Source: Candidatus Yanofskybacteria bacterium CG10_big_fil_rev_8_21_14_0_10_36_16
GTDB lineage: Bacteria; Patescibacteria; Paceibacteria; 2-02-FULL-40-12; IGHO2-01-FULL-4-A
Direction: 5' to 3'
Assembly: GCA_002794035.1 (NCBI GenBank)
Contig: PCXQ01000004.1
Coordinates: 124,001-188,000 of the forward strand
DNA length: 64,000 bases
Shown here: piece by piece, positions 17,807 through 26,909 of the stretch
How the letters are laid out: each line of letters opens with the position of its first letter
Numbering within the stretch: position 1 is the first letter of the stretch
Made by a program: the position numbers and the translations under genes
The notes under the pieces: generated by a model
Databases searched by the model: none
What the model was told of the DNA's origin: nothing
The model's input: only the letters and a program-made list of their open reading frames with translations

Positions 17807-19073
17807 TTTTTTTAGTAAAAAATTCTATTGCTTTCTTTAAAGCATTAACTTGTTTTTTCATATCTTTTTCTATGCCCTGATTAGTCGTAAACTGCATAAG
17901 CTGTGGTTGTATTTTTTCAGTATTAGGACATTTTATATTATTAGCAAAACCAATTAATTCTTTATCTTTTAAATTAAACCCTGGGAAATATTTTCCGCTA
18001 CGATTAAGCATCTTAATAACTGGCTCCTTGTAAAGAGGCACCCAAGAAGCATAAATGCCATCCCCGCCAAATTCCATAAACTTTTTCCTGAAATCATACC
18101 AACTCACACCCAGCTTTTCTTCTCCTTCATATCTTATAGCTAAGGTCCAATAAGAATTATTATATCCTTTTGGTACTTTTTGTGGGATCAACCAATCGCA
18201 CTTAGTCTCTTTTATTGCTTTAAGATATTTTTGTGCTATCTCCCGTCTTTTGCTTACAAGATAATCAATTTTTTCAAGTTGAGCTAACCCAACAGCTGCT
18301 GCAACCTCTGGCAATCTATGATTCCAACCCAAAGAATCATGGCGTTCATACTTGGGATCCTGAAATGAATCTTTTCCTTTTCTAACCTGCCCATTAACAG
18401 CTTTTACATTTTTATACCCAAGACAACCAAACTTTCTCATTCTTTCAGCAAATTTTTCATTGTTTGTAATCAAAATACCACCATCACCAGTTGAAAGATG
18501 TTTCGAATTTTCAAAACTAAAACTTCCAACATCTCCGATTGTGCCGCCTATTCTACCTTTTTCATCAGTACCCAAATAACACTGCGCGCAATCCTCCAGC
18601 ACATAAAGATTGTATTTTTTTGCAATCTTCATAATTGCATCCATATCACAAACCTGCCCGTAAAGATGTACTGGCATTATTGCTTTTGTTTTTTTTGTAA
18701 TTTTTCTTTCAACATCTTTTGGGTCCATTAAAAAAGTATCGGGGTCAACATCAGCAAACACCGGCTTAGCTCTGTTATATAAAACAGCAAAAGCACATGA
18801 AACAACGGTAATTGATGGGACAATTACTTCATCTCCAGGACCAACACCAAAAGCAGTAAGTGCTTGATTCAATGTTGTGGTGCCCGAAGTAGATGTTATT
18901 GCATATTTAACTCCAAAACGTTTGGTAAACTCTGATTCTAGACGTTGGTTCATGTTGCCACTAGTTGAACTACCGAAACCAGAATCCAAAACCTCTTTTA
19001 CATATCTCAATTCGTTACCTCGAAACCTCCAACTGCGACTACTTTTTTTAAATTTTATTTTATTTTTTTTCAT
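17778..19073 (-). CDS. Second DegT/DnrJ/EryC1 aminotransferase
   Basis: The 431-residue protein is longer than the LegC-like copy. PLP-enzyme motifs are TSTSGTTTLNQAL, DEVIVPSITVVSCAFA, EDCAQCYLGT and the Schiff-base lysine in SFSFENSKHLSTGDGG. It resembles perosamine/scyllo-inosose-type transaminases more than LegC. Paired with the SDR that follows, it could oxidise and aminate another carbon of the sugar. It overlaps both neighbours (29 and 14 bases). Confidence 0.8.
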   Translation of the reverse strand: MKKNKIKFKKSSRSWRFRGNELRYVKEVLDSGFGSSTSGNMNQRLESEFTKRFGVKYAITSTSGTTTLNQALTAFGVGPGDEVIVPSITVVSCAFAVLYNRAKPVFADVDPDTFLMDPKDVERKITKKTKAIMPVHLYGQVCDMDAIMKIAKKYNLYVLEDCAQCYLGTDEKGRIGGTIGDVGSFSFENSKHLSTGDGGILITNNEKFAERMRKFGCLGYKNVKAVNGQVRKGKDSFQDPKYERHDSLGWNHRLPEVAAAVGLAQLEKIDYLVSKRREIAQKYLKAIKETKCDWLIPQKVPKGYNNSYWTLAIRYEGEEKLGVSWYDFRKKFMEFGGDGIYASWVPLYKEPVIKMLNRSGKYFPGFNLKDKELIGFANNIKCPNTEKIQPQLMQFTTNQGIEKDMKKQVNALKKAIEFFTKKNETKIKIKK

Positions 19074-19797
19074 TTTTTTTGTGTCTCATTATGGCGCGAA
19101 CAACTTTTAAATCATAAATGTCATCCACTTCATAATTTTGCCACCTTTCAATAAAATAAGGCATTATCCTTTTGGGATAAAAAGTTCTTTCTTTTTGTAA
19201 GGTTTTAGTCTTACAAAGGTAAACTACGCCATATGGGAAATATGTCCTAGGCAAATCTTGCCTTCTCATAGTTAATCTTGAAATATTAATAAGAGATTTA
19301 ATAAATCCCTTTTCGATTTTTTTAGCATAAAATGGACTTTCTAAATTAATCTCACCAACACTAACAACGGCATCGGTTTTATTCCAGTTATTAATCAATA
19401 TTTTTATCGCATTATCTATGTCTTGTGTTTTTCGTAACGGTGAAGTGGGCTCTAGCAAGGCTACTGCGTCATATTTTTCTTCGTCCTTACTTAACTGATC
19501 CAGTGTATATAGAACAGCGTCGATTGTTGGCGATTTATCAGTTGCTAATTCTTGTGGTCTTAAAAATGGAACATCTGCTCCATATTTATTCGCAACCCTA
19601 ACAATCTTTTTATGATCAGTTGACACTATTATTCTTGTAATTAGCTTTGATTTTTGAGCAGAGTTAATTGAATGAGCAATAAGGGGCAACCCTCCGATAT
19701 TAATAATATTTTTACCAGGAAGACCTTTTGAGCCACCTCGAGCTGGAATAAACGCCAATATCTTTTTAGTTTTATTTTTAATTATTGTTTTAATCAT
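19060..19797 (-). CDS. CMP-nonulosonate cytidylyltransferase (NeuA/LegF-like), block 1
   Basis: The 245-residue protein has IPARGGSKGLPGKNIINIGGLPLIAHSI, VSTDHKKIVRVANKYGADVPFLRP and LLEPTSPLRKTQDID, the standard CTP- and sugar-binding motifs of the NeuA/LegF/PseF family. It activates the nonulosonic acid as its CMP ester, the donor for transferases. It is the first gene of the block 1 operon; the promoter region lies in 19798-19867, shared with the divergent deacetylase gene. Confidence 0.9.
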   Translation of the reverse strand: MIKTIIKNKTKKILAFIPARGGSKGLPGKNIINIGGLPLIAHSINSAQKSKLITRIIVSTDHKKIVRVANKYGADVPFLRPQELATDKSPTIDAVLYTLDQLSKDEEKYDAVALLEPTSPLRKTQDIDNAIKILINNWNKTDAVVSVGEINLESPFYAKKIEKGFIKSLINISRLTMRRQDLPRTYFPYGVVYLCKTKTLQKERTFYPKRIMPYFIERWQNYEVDDIYDLKVVRAIMRHKKNEKK

Positions 19798-19867
19798 TGA
19801 TAAAATTGACTAATTCATTATATAATCACAAAAATAGCTATTTTACAACAAAATAAGGAGTCTAAAT

Positions 19868-20841
19868 ATGACCAATACTACTTCATATCTGGGTCTTTGC
19901 TACCATTATATAAGATCTCGGCAATCACAAAAAGATTTTCCTAGAATTCTAGGAAGCAGCCAAGAAGAATTCATTAAACACGTAGAAGCGTTAAAAAAAC
20001 AATTCAGGATAATCGATCCAAAAGAATTGATAGATTTACATTATGGAAAACACACTCTACAAGACGCAAGACCTGGTATTCTAGTTACATTTGATGATGG
20101 CCTGTCAGATCACTATCTTGCAGCACAAATTTTAAATTCTTTAGGAATAAATGCATTATTTTTTGTGCCGACATGCGTGTTTTCAGAAAACCTTCCAGCA
20201 AATCCAATAATTATTCACTACGGTATTGCCATTTTTGGAGTAAAATATTTCCTTGAAGTTTACAATCATATAGTTAGTAATGAAAATTTAAGCGAACACC
20301 AAATATTATACAACAACCGATTAGATCCTTGGGAAATAATAAAAAGATTAAATCAAAGTTTAAATATGAATTACATCACGTTGCATCTAGAAAAATACTC
20401 TTGGAAATATACGACTTACTATTACTCAAGAATGCACACGACATAATGAATGTAATGCACTTAAACCATGGCCAACTAAAAGCAATGATAAAAATGGGTC
20501 ACAGTATAGGCGTTCACACCCACACACATGTTTCTGTTGCAGCGTCTAAATTAAATCACACAGAAGCTTACAAAGAATTAGTATGGCCCAAAATATATCT
20601 AGAAGACCAATTTAGCTGTAATGTATTTGCATTTAGCTATCCTTTTGGAGAAAGACAGGACTGTCTTAACACAAGCCAATTCTTAGAAAAAACCGGTGAT
20701 TATAAATTGGCTTTTACGATTGAGGAAATTGTAAACAACAAAGAAACTCCCCCGCTTGAACTTGGTAGATATATGCCAACAAGCCATGATACAGATAAAA
20801 GTTTGCTACAAAAACTAAATCAAATCTTGGGAGGTGCATAA
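19868..20841 (+). pseudogene. Polysaccharide deacetylase interrupted by a frameshift
   Basis: Two overlapping frames (19868-20446 and about 20329-20841) together encode one NodB-type deacetylase of about 320 residues. The first has a good AAGGAG site and the metal-binding TFDDGLSDHYLAA motif; the second carries the HTHTHVSVA His motif and FSYPFGE. The downstream frame is -1 relative to the first, as if one base had been lost, most easily in the A-run near 20340. No canonical slippery heptamer is present there, so a mutation or sequencing error is likelier than programmed frameshifting. When intact it would deacetylate an N-acetyl sugar and feed the formyltransferase that follows. Confidence 0.7.
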
Positions 20842-21648
20842 ATGCGCCTAGCAATTCTTACCAACAGTTCAATACGCCACAAGTATTTAGCAAATGAATT
20901 ATATAAAAGCATACTAAGTTTTGATCCTGGTAGCAGCGTTGTTGTGACCTCAGAATTAGCTCCTGACAGCAATAAACCTCGGGTTGAATTATCGCCATTA
21001 ATCGAAGATCACTTTAAACTAAGGTATGCAACAGAAGCAGAAATGTTTGATTATAATGACTTTTTTTTAGCACCCGTTCTCCCCCTCCCTTATCGTGAAC
21101 TTAATTCAGAATATGTTTGTGAAGTTTTGGAAAAGTTTAACCCTGAAGTTGTTGTAGTGTTTGGTTCATCAATAATTAAAAAGCCACTTCTTTCTCTTTT
21201 GCCAGCTGGTAAAACATTTAATTTGCACCTGGGATTATCTCCGTATTATCGGGGAAGCGGAACAAATTTTTGGCCTTTTGTTAACAAAGAGCTTGAATAT
21301 GTAGGATCAACAATAATCTATTTAGATGCAGGCGTAGACACAGGTGACATCCTGTGCCACGTAACACCTGAAATAGAAATTGGAGACAACGTACATACAG
21401 TTGGTTGTAAAGTTATCAAATCAAGCGTAAACACCCTAAAGGAAATAATAAAAACCACCATGTTAGGCAAAACCCTACCACGCACAAAACAGTGGACACC
21501 AACAAGCCCTAGGTATTATAAAAGCAAAGATTTTAATGAACTTGCCCTAAAACAATATTATAGAAACCTCAAAGAAGGCTTAATAACAAATTACCTAAAG
21601 AACAATCCAAAACCAAAGAAAATTATAAATTTTGATTTAAATTTATAA
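20842..21648 (+). CDS. Formyltransferase-like protein, second copy
   Basis: The 268-residue protein starts right after the deacetylase stop with a GGGAGGT ribosome-binding site. It has VVVFGSSIIKKPLL, the Asn-x-His motif in NLHLGLSPYYRGSGTNFWP near 128 and the Asp in IYLDAGVDTGDIL near 154, so the formyl-transfer residues are in place. It differs strongly from the copy at 13983. A deacetylase-formyltransferase pair implies replacement of an N-acetyl by an N-formyl group on a glycan or precursor. Confidence 0.75.
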   Translation: MRLAILTNSSIRHKYLANELYKSILSFDPGSSVVVTSELAPDSNKPRVELSPLIEDHFKLRYATEAEMFDYNDFFLAPVLPLPYRELNSEYVCEVLEKFNPEVVVVFGSSIIKKPLLSLLPAGKTFNLHLGLSPYYRGSGTNFWPFVNKELEYVGSTIIYLDAGVDTGDILCHVTPEIEIGDNVHTVGCKVIKSSVNTLKEIIKTTMLGKTLPRTKQWTPTSPRYYKSKDFNELALKQYYRNLKEGLITNYLKNNPKPKKIINFDLNL

Positions 21649-21653
21649 TTCCT

Positions 21654-21680
21654 GCTCGCAATTAGCGGGCTTTTTTCTTT
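21654..21680 (+). terminator. Terminator after the deacetylase-formyltransferase pair
   Basis: Stem GCTCGC/GCGGGC (one G-U pair) with an AATTA loop is followed by TTTTTTCTTT. The stop of the convergent gene at 21662 lies inside the loop. Confidence 0.7.
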
Positions 21681-22375
21681 CTTTGCTTCAAAATTTTTCT
21701 AAATTCCAAAAGCTCTTCTTTGTAATTGATATCCATGCTGGCATGAGCTGGCATAATATATGGGATCGTTTCCTGTGTAAACATGCTTTTCCTTTTTATA
21801 AATTCTTTTGTGCTAATTATGTAAATTGATCCATCGGGCCAAAATACATCAGGCAACTCATGTCTATTAGCAAAAGGAAATTTATCATCAACGGCTCCCT
21901 TTAAAAAACCTCTTTCATTAACCAAGAAAATTTTAAGATAATTAGAGCTCATTTTTCTAACGCTTATTAAAGACTTGGCGTTACTTTTTAAAAATGATGC
22001 GATTGATTTATCTATATCTATACGCCTCCTCAAGGGAGATGTTGGCTGCAACAGAATAATTAAATCTGGATTATAATTTTCATTTTCTTTTAAATAATCT
22101 AATGCGTGCATTATAGCATGCTCAAACCTAGAGTTATCTCTTGCTAAATGTTCTGGTCTTTTTATAACCTGAGCTCCATATTTTTTTGATATATTTAAAA
22201 TTTTATCATCGTCAGACGAAACAACAACTTTGTCTATATAAGAAGACTCGAGTGCCGGCCTAATTGAATACGCAATCAAGGGCATACCTCCAGCCATTGC
22301 AATATTTTTACCAGGAAGACCTTTTGAGCCACCCCTAGCTCCTATAAATGCTAAAATTTTATATTTTTTACTCAT
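21662..22375 (-). CDS. CMP-nonulosonate cytidylyltransferase (NeuA-like), block 2
   Basis: The 237-residue paralogue of the enzyme at 19060 has FIGARGGSKGLPGKNIAMAGGMPLIAYSI, VVSSDDDKILNISKKYGAQVI and ILLQPTSPLRRRIDID. The first Pro of the usual IPARGGSK is replaced by Gly (IGARGGSK). It overlaps the NeuC stop by ATGA. A separate CMP-sugar synthetase in each block argues that two different nonulosonic acids are made. Confidence 0.88.
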   Translation of the reverse strand: MSKKYKILAFIGARGGSKGLPGKNIAMAGGMPLIAYSIRPALESSYIDKVVVSSDDDKILNISKKYGAQVIKRPEHLARDNSRFEHAIMHALDYLKENENYNPDLIILLQPTSPLRRRIDIDKSIASFLKSNAKSLISVRKMSSNYLKIFLVNERGFLKGAVDDKFPFANRHELPDVFWPDGSIYIISTKEFIKRKSMFTQETIPYIMPAHASMDINYKEELLEFRKILKQRKKKAR

Positions 22376-23544
22376 ATATTTTCTAATTTCAAATCTTTAA
22401 ATTGTTTTTGGATTGTTTTATTCCACACACTTCGAGTTTTTAGTATTTTTAAAAATTTTTTATGGCTATCACCCTTGCCAAACATCTTTACTGATTTAAA
22501 CCTTATCTTTTTTGAAGAAAACTTATTTATACAACCCAAGATTTCACTCTCTTTATAATTACAATTAAACACACCCTTTGTTGCCTTTATCCTATTATTT
22601 TGCCTACTTCCTATGTTTATAGCAGGCACACCACAATAAGGCGCTTCTCTAACCCCGGCACTTGAATTACCAATAATAAAGTTTGCATTTTTCATCAAGG
22701 TCAAAAAATATTCAAACCTTATTGACTGAAATATTTTAAATCTAGAGTTACCCATTAAATTTGTATTATATTCATTACTTATCATATCAGTTCCTGGATC
22801 ATTATTTGGATATATTACGATATAATTCATATCTGAATTAAGCAATGTATTAACAAGGGTTTTTATGTATTTTTTAGTTAAATCAATTTCTGAAGTAACT
22901 GAATGATAAATCAAAATTGCGTATTTATTAAATTTGATTCCATACCTTTTTTTAACAATTTCTAGAGAAGGCAATTTTTTAGAATTCAAAACGTCTATAT
23001 CGGGAGATCCTATAACATGAATACTGCTGGAATCTTCACCCATCTGCAAAAGTCGCGTCTTAGCCTCTTGATTTGCCACAAAATGTATATGTGACATTTT
23101 GCTTATAGCGTGCCTAATATGTTCATCAATTGTACCGGATACTTCCCCTCCCTCTATGTGAGCAACAAGAATATTATTTAAAGACCCCGCCAAAGCACCT
23201 GCCAAAGCCTCCACTCTATCGCCATGAACAACAACCATGTCAGGTTTAAATTCTTTAAAATAATTACCAAGCCCAGATATAGTATTAGCTAAAATACTTT
23301 CCATGGATGTATTTTCTGTATGATTAATATATTTATAAATATTAGGGAAGCCATGTTTTTCAATTTCATGAACTGTATGCCCGTAACTAGCAAGCATGTG
23401 CATACCCGTAGCAAAAATATGAACATCGAATATCTTGGAATCAAAAAGGGCCTTGATTAAGGTTTTAATTTTACCGAAATCAGCCCTTGTCCCGGTTATA
23501 AAAACAATCCTTTTTTTATTTATATTTTTGTTATATGTAGCCAT
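22372..23544 (-). CDS. neuC: NeuC-type UDP-GlcNAc 2-epimerase, block 2
   Basis: The 390-residue protein has FITGTRADFGKIKTLI, VVHGDRVEALAGALAG, the canonical HIEGGEVSGTIDEHIRHAIS near residue 132 and IIGNSSAGVREAPY. These match NeuC, which turns UDP-GlcNAc into ManNAc plus UDP. No dehydratase or aminotransferase accompanies it in block 2, so a sialic-acid-like pathway is the simplest reading. It overlaps the NeuB gene by 25 bases. Confidence 0.88.
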   Translation of the reverse strand: MATYNKNINKKRIVFITGTRADFGKIKTLIKALFDSKIFDVHIFATGMHMLASYGHTVHEIEKHGFPNIYKYINHTENTSMESILANTISGLGNYFKEFKPDMVVVHGDRVEALAGALAGSLNNILVAHIEGGEVSGTIDEHIRHAISKMSHIHFVANQEAKTRLLQMGEDSSSIHVIGSPDIDVLNSKKLPSLEIVKKRYGIKFNKYAILIYHSVTSEIDLTKKYIKTLVNTLLNSDMNYIVIYPNNDPGTDMISNEYNTNLMGNSRFKIFQSIRFEYFLTLMKNANFIIGNSSAGVREAPYCGVPAINIGSRQNNRIKATKGVFNCNYKESEILGCINKFSSKKIRFKSVKMFGKGDSHKKFLKILKTRSVWNKTIQKQFKDLKLENI

Positions 23545-24569
23545 TTTAACTGTTGGTTATTGGCAATATTACACTTAGCTTTTTTACCCAAAAGTTTTTC
23601 AAAATTTACAGCTTTTATCTCGCCTGTACCTGGCCTTTTAACCCAAATATTATTCATCGTTAATTTTTCGCCTTTCTTTATATCTCTAATAGCAACAACG
23701 CAGGCATATGCAAAATCAATCGTTGGTTTCTCTTCTTTGAGAACTGACTTAGTGCCACCCCTGGCCTCATATACAGCTCGGGTTCCCACTATTAACTCAG
23801 AAAGCTCTTTGGGATCAATTGATATAGAAACATCTGGTCCTGGCCATTTTTTATTTGAAGTAAAATGCTTTTCTATTATTGATGCCCCAAGAGCAATAGC
23901 GGCAAAAGATGTGTAATTACCAAGAGAATGATCACTTAACCCAACAACTGCTCTTGGAAATGCTTTTTTAATCTGCTCAATTGCACCGAGATGGACCTTA
24001 TTATAAGGAGTGGGATACATTGAGGTACAATGCAAAATTGCATGAGGAACCTTAGCTTGTTCTAAAATCTTAACAGCTGGTTTAAGTGAAGCAATATTAT
24101 TCATGCCAGAGCTTAGAATAACTGGTTTACCGAATGAAGCGATATGCTTAACAAGAGGATAATTATTGCATTCACCAGAACCTATCTTAAATGCCTTGAC
24201 CTTCATACGATTAAGACGATCTGCTGCTGCTCTTGAAAATGGGGTTGAAAGATAAATCATGCCTAAACTTTCAACATATTTTTTAATCTCTCTATCTTCC
24301 TTTTCACTCAAAGCACATCGAGACATTATATTCCAAATTGACTCTTTGGCATTTCCGGGAATTACCTTTTTGGCCTCTGGGATCATTTCATCATCAATTA
24401 CATGGGCCTGAAACTTAACGCACTCGGCACCACTTTTGTAAGCATCGAAAACCATTTTCTTGGCCTTTTTAACACTACCCTCGTGGTTTATACCAATTTC
24501 AGCAATAACAAGTGGAGGATGATTTGGCCCTATTTCTCTTTTTCCTATTTTGAAATTAATATCATTCAT
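23520..24569 (-). CDS. neuB: NeuB-type nonulosonic acid synthase, block 2
   Basis: The ATG at 24569 (MNDINFKIGKREIG) is chosen over a TTG five codons upstream. The 349-residue protein has VIAEIGINHEGS, ECVKFQAHV, YLSTPFSRAAAD, VVGLSDHSLGNYTSFAA and a SAF domain (RDIKKGEKLTMNNIWVKRPGTG). The substrate-loop segment reads EKHFTSNKKWPGPDVSIS, unlike the block 1 copy (PGPDHKAS), which suggests a different sugar substrate. Catalyses PEP condensation to a nonulosonic acid. Confidence 0.88.
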   Translation of the reverse strand: MNDINFKIGKREIGPNHPPLVIAEIGINHEGSVKKAKKMVFDAYKSGAECVKFQAHVIDDEMIPEAKKVIPGNAKESIWNIMSRCALSEKEDREIKKYVESLGMIYLSTPFSRAAADRLNRMKVKAFKIGSGECNNYPLVKHIASFGKPVILSSGMNNIASLKPAVKILEQAKVPHAILHCTSMYPTPYNKVHLGAIEQIKKAFPRAVVGLSDHSLGNYTSFAAIALGASIIEKHFTSNKKWPGPDVSISIDPKELSELIVGTRAVYEARGGTKSVLKEEKPTIDFAYACVVAIRDIKKGEKLTMNNIWVKRPGTGEIKAVNFEKLLGKKAKCNIANNQQLKWLHITKI

Positions 24570-24584
24570 ATTTTTATAAAACAA

Positions 24585-25787
24585 TTAATGCACATAAACT
24601 TGATCATAAATATCATTAATTGGCTTTAAATATCTGTCGAAATTTGAAACTCTTACTGGGTCTTCATAAAAAATCACCCTGTTAAGACCCAGCAATGGCT
24701 CTATAATTTTTGAATTAAAAGTAACTCCCTTACGAGTAAAATATTTTTTAAAAAATGAATCTTCTTTAGGACCATAGTTAAATTCCAAAACTTCTTTTTT
24801 TATAAACGCAATTTTAAAATTGTTTTTAAAATAAGACAAAAAACAATTCTCTGTAAAGGAAGTAAAGTTAAAACCTATTATAATATCTCCTGGTTTTATT
24901 GGTGCCTTTTTGATATTAAGAGCTGTTCTTATCCTACCGTAAATTCTCGCGGGCTTAAGAGAATAAAACCACCTTGGATATTCAAGCAAACAATCGAAAT
25001 AATCACCAACCTCTTTAATGTCCATTACATCCCATCTGTGGTGCTTTTCTATAATTAACCCCACTTTATGTTGTAGTGATATTTTTTTTATTGCTCTAGC
25101 TAAAACTATTATATTAGGCAAAAGACCTGGATCACCAACAATAAACCAAGCAGTGCCAGCATATTTTGATAAAACATCTAAAAATTTTTCGGAAAAAACG
25201 GAATCCAATTGATTTGATATATGTGCCCTACTTGCTTTTACCTCATTTTTTAAATCGGAAATGAAAAATTCTTTAGGCATTCCTTCAAAATAACGCCACA
25301 ATCCTTTTCTCTTTTCAATAGTATAAGCAGATTCAATAACCGGTAAAAAAATATGAGCATCTATACCCATTTTATGAGCAGTCATGGATGCGCTTGATGC
25401 AGTAGAAAAAATATGTTTTATCCTGTCGTAATTTTTCATAATAACAAACTCGGCGACAGTTTTCTCTTTTAAAACATTGAAACCTCTAAGATCTAGAAGC
25501 GATGCCTCATCTGTTTCATGAGGATGAGCCTTGTACACTAATTTATAACCTGGATATTGCTTTCTTATATAATCAAGGCAAAGATTTGTTTTTTTAATAA
25601 TTTCTTCCTCACCTGAATAAATACTGGGTAAATTTTTAAAAGTAACACCCCAAAACATTACCAAATCTTTGGATTGTTGTTTTTTTTGTAAATCATCCCC
25701 GAACTGTTGCAATAAATAATAAGGGATTGATATATTGAAAATATTTTTTTTGTCTGTATTAACCCCTGGTGGCAAATTTATTTTCAT
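24585..25787 (-). CDS. HP-motif transferase-like protein, candidate nonulosonate transferase (paralogue 2)
   Basis: The 400-residue protein is a clear paralogue of the one at 10687: YKAHPHETDEASLLDLRGF, STASSASMTAHKMGI, WFIVGDPGLLPNIIVLARAI, FYSLKP, FTENCFLSYFKNN, EPLLGLNR and a shared C-terminal LKPINDIYDQVY. As in paralogue 1, the HP/Ser motifs come before the Rossmann-like half. It lies just upstream of neuB in block 2. Function is inferred from the HP motif and context; an alternative is a capsule-type glycerophosphotransferase-like enzyme. Confidence 0.55.
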   Translation of the reverse strand: MKINLPPGVNTDKKNIFNISIPYYLLQQFGDDLQKKQQSKDLVMFWGVTFKNLPSIYSGEEEIIKKTNLCLDYIRKQYPGYKLVYKAHPHETDEASLLDLRGFNVLKEKTVAEFVIMKNYDRIKHIFSTASSASMTAHKMGIDAHIFLPVIESAYTIEKRKGLWRYFEGMPKEFFISDLKNEVKASRAHISNQLDSVFSEKFLDVLSKYAGTAWFIVGDPGLLPNIIVLARAIKKISLQHKVGLIIEKHHRWDVMDIKEVGDYFDCLLEYPRWFYSLKPARIYGRIRTALNIKKAPIKPGDIIIGFNFTSFTENCFLSYFKNNFKIAFIKKEVLEFNYGPKEDSFFKKYFTRKGVTFNSKIIEPLLGLNRVIFYEDPVRVSNFDRYLKPINDIYDQVYVH

Positions 25788-25791
25788 AAAA

Positions 25792-26787
25792 CTATACCTC
25801 CTTTATCTTTTTAAATACTATCCTCATATGGTTACTCAATTTTTGATTATCAATTATTGCTTGCATTACAGGTATAAATTCTTTCATCTTTGCAGGATAA
25901 TTAAACTTATCATCATATTGTTTCATAAATAGATAATCCATTAAATCCAGCCCATAATAATCAATTGAAGCAACTTCAAACCCTGTTTTTTTAGCTAAAT
26001 AATCTAAAGATCTATTATCATAAAAACAAAGATGTAAAAAAGGTCTTAGCAAATTCTGCCTCTCACCCATTAGCATAAACGCCACGGAATGTATGTTCGG
26101 AGTATATGCTAAAACATAACCCCTTTTATCTAGCTTGGCATTTAATGTTTTGAAAAAAGAAACTGGATTTTCTAAATGTTCTATGACATCAAATAAGGTA
26201 ATCGCATTGTAATAATTTTCTGGCTCTTCTGAAAGATCATTACTGTCAGCATTTAAACCCATTTCTTTGCACATGCCCACCAAAAAATCAGAAACTTCCA
26301 ACCCTTTATTTATAATCTTTTTATCTTTTAGATGACTAATAAAATAACCTGGGCCACAACCCACATCTAAAACCTTAGCATCAGTCTTTGAAAGACCAGT
26401 TTTTTCCAATAAATAGTTCAACCTTTCTGTTGCATAATTTTTCTTCCTGTAATCATAGGTTGCATAAACCTGTTTTTTTATATTGTCGTTTGCTTTCTCG
26501 TCATCATTAAGCTCTGCCATGTCTATTTTTGAAAAATCAATACTTGGACAAACAGCTCCGCATTTTTTACATTCCAAAAGTTCATATGTTTTTTTATAGA
26601 TAAGGAATTTATCTCCTTTTGTGTTGCCACAAAGAAAACATTTAAATTGGCTCGGCGTTAAAATTGCCTTTTTAAATTTATTAAAAACATGTGTATCATA
26701 ATCCACAGTTTTTTTATAAAAATTTTTAGACCTAAGTTTTATGGGGTCTAAATTAAATATTTTGTAATTTTTTAATATATTTCTCAT
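25792..26787 (-). CDS. SAM methyltransferase with N-terminal zinc ribbon
   Basis: The 331-residue protein has a zinc-ribbon-like start (CFLCGNTKGDK, then ECKKCGAVCP) near residues 49-75 and a class I SAM domain with AKVLDVGCGPGYFISHL, ITLFDVIEHLENPVSFF and YVLAYTPNIHS. This layout is common in sugar and lipid-linked methyltransferases of surface-glycan loci. It is the first gene of block 2. The upstream stretch 26788-26909 is AT-rich and shows no clear box. Confidence 0.8.
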   Translation of the reverse strand: MRNILKNYKIFNLDPIKLRSKNFYKKTVDYDTHVFNKFKKAILTPSQFKCFLCGNTKGDKFLIYKKTYELLECKKCGAVCPSIDFSKIDMAELNDDEKANDNIKKQVYATYDYRKKNYATERLNYLLEKTGLSKTDAKVLDVGCGPGYFISHLKDKKIINKGLEVSDFLVGMCKEMGLNADSNDLSEEPENYYNAITLFDVIEHLENPVSFFKTLNAKLDKRGYVLAYTPNIHSVAFMLMGERQNLLRPFLHLCFYDNRSLDYLAKKTGFEVASIDYYGLDLMDYLFMKQYDDKFNYPAKMKEFIPVMQAIIDNQKLSNHMRIVFKKIKEV

Positions 26788-26909
26788 GTTTTATGTTATT
26801 TTTTTAACTAATTAAAATTTGATTAAAAATTTTCTTATTTTCAAAACCCATCTAAGATTAAATTAAATTTATTTTATATAAATATACACTTAAAAACATC
26901 ATGAAAATA

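Noticed and set aside
20329..20446. Programmed -1 ribosomal frameshift in the deacetylase
   Set aside because: No X-XXY-YYZ slippery heptamer in the zero frame and no clear downstream structure; an indel in an A-run is simpler.
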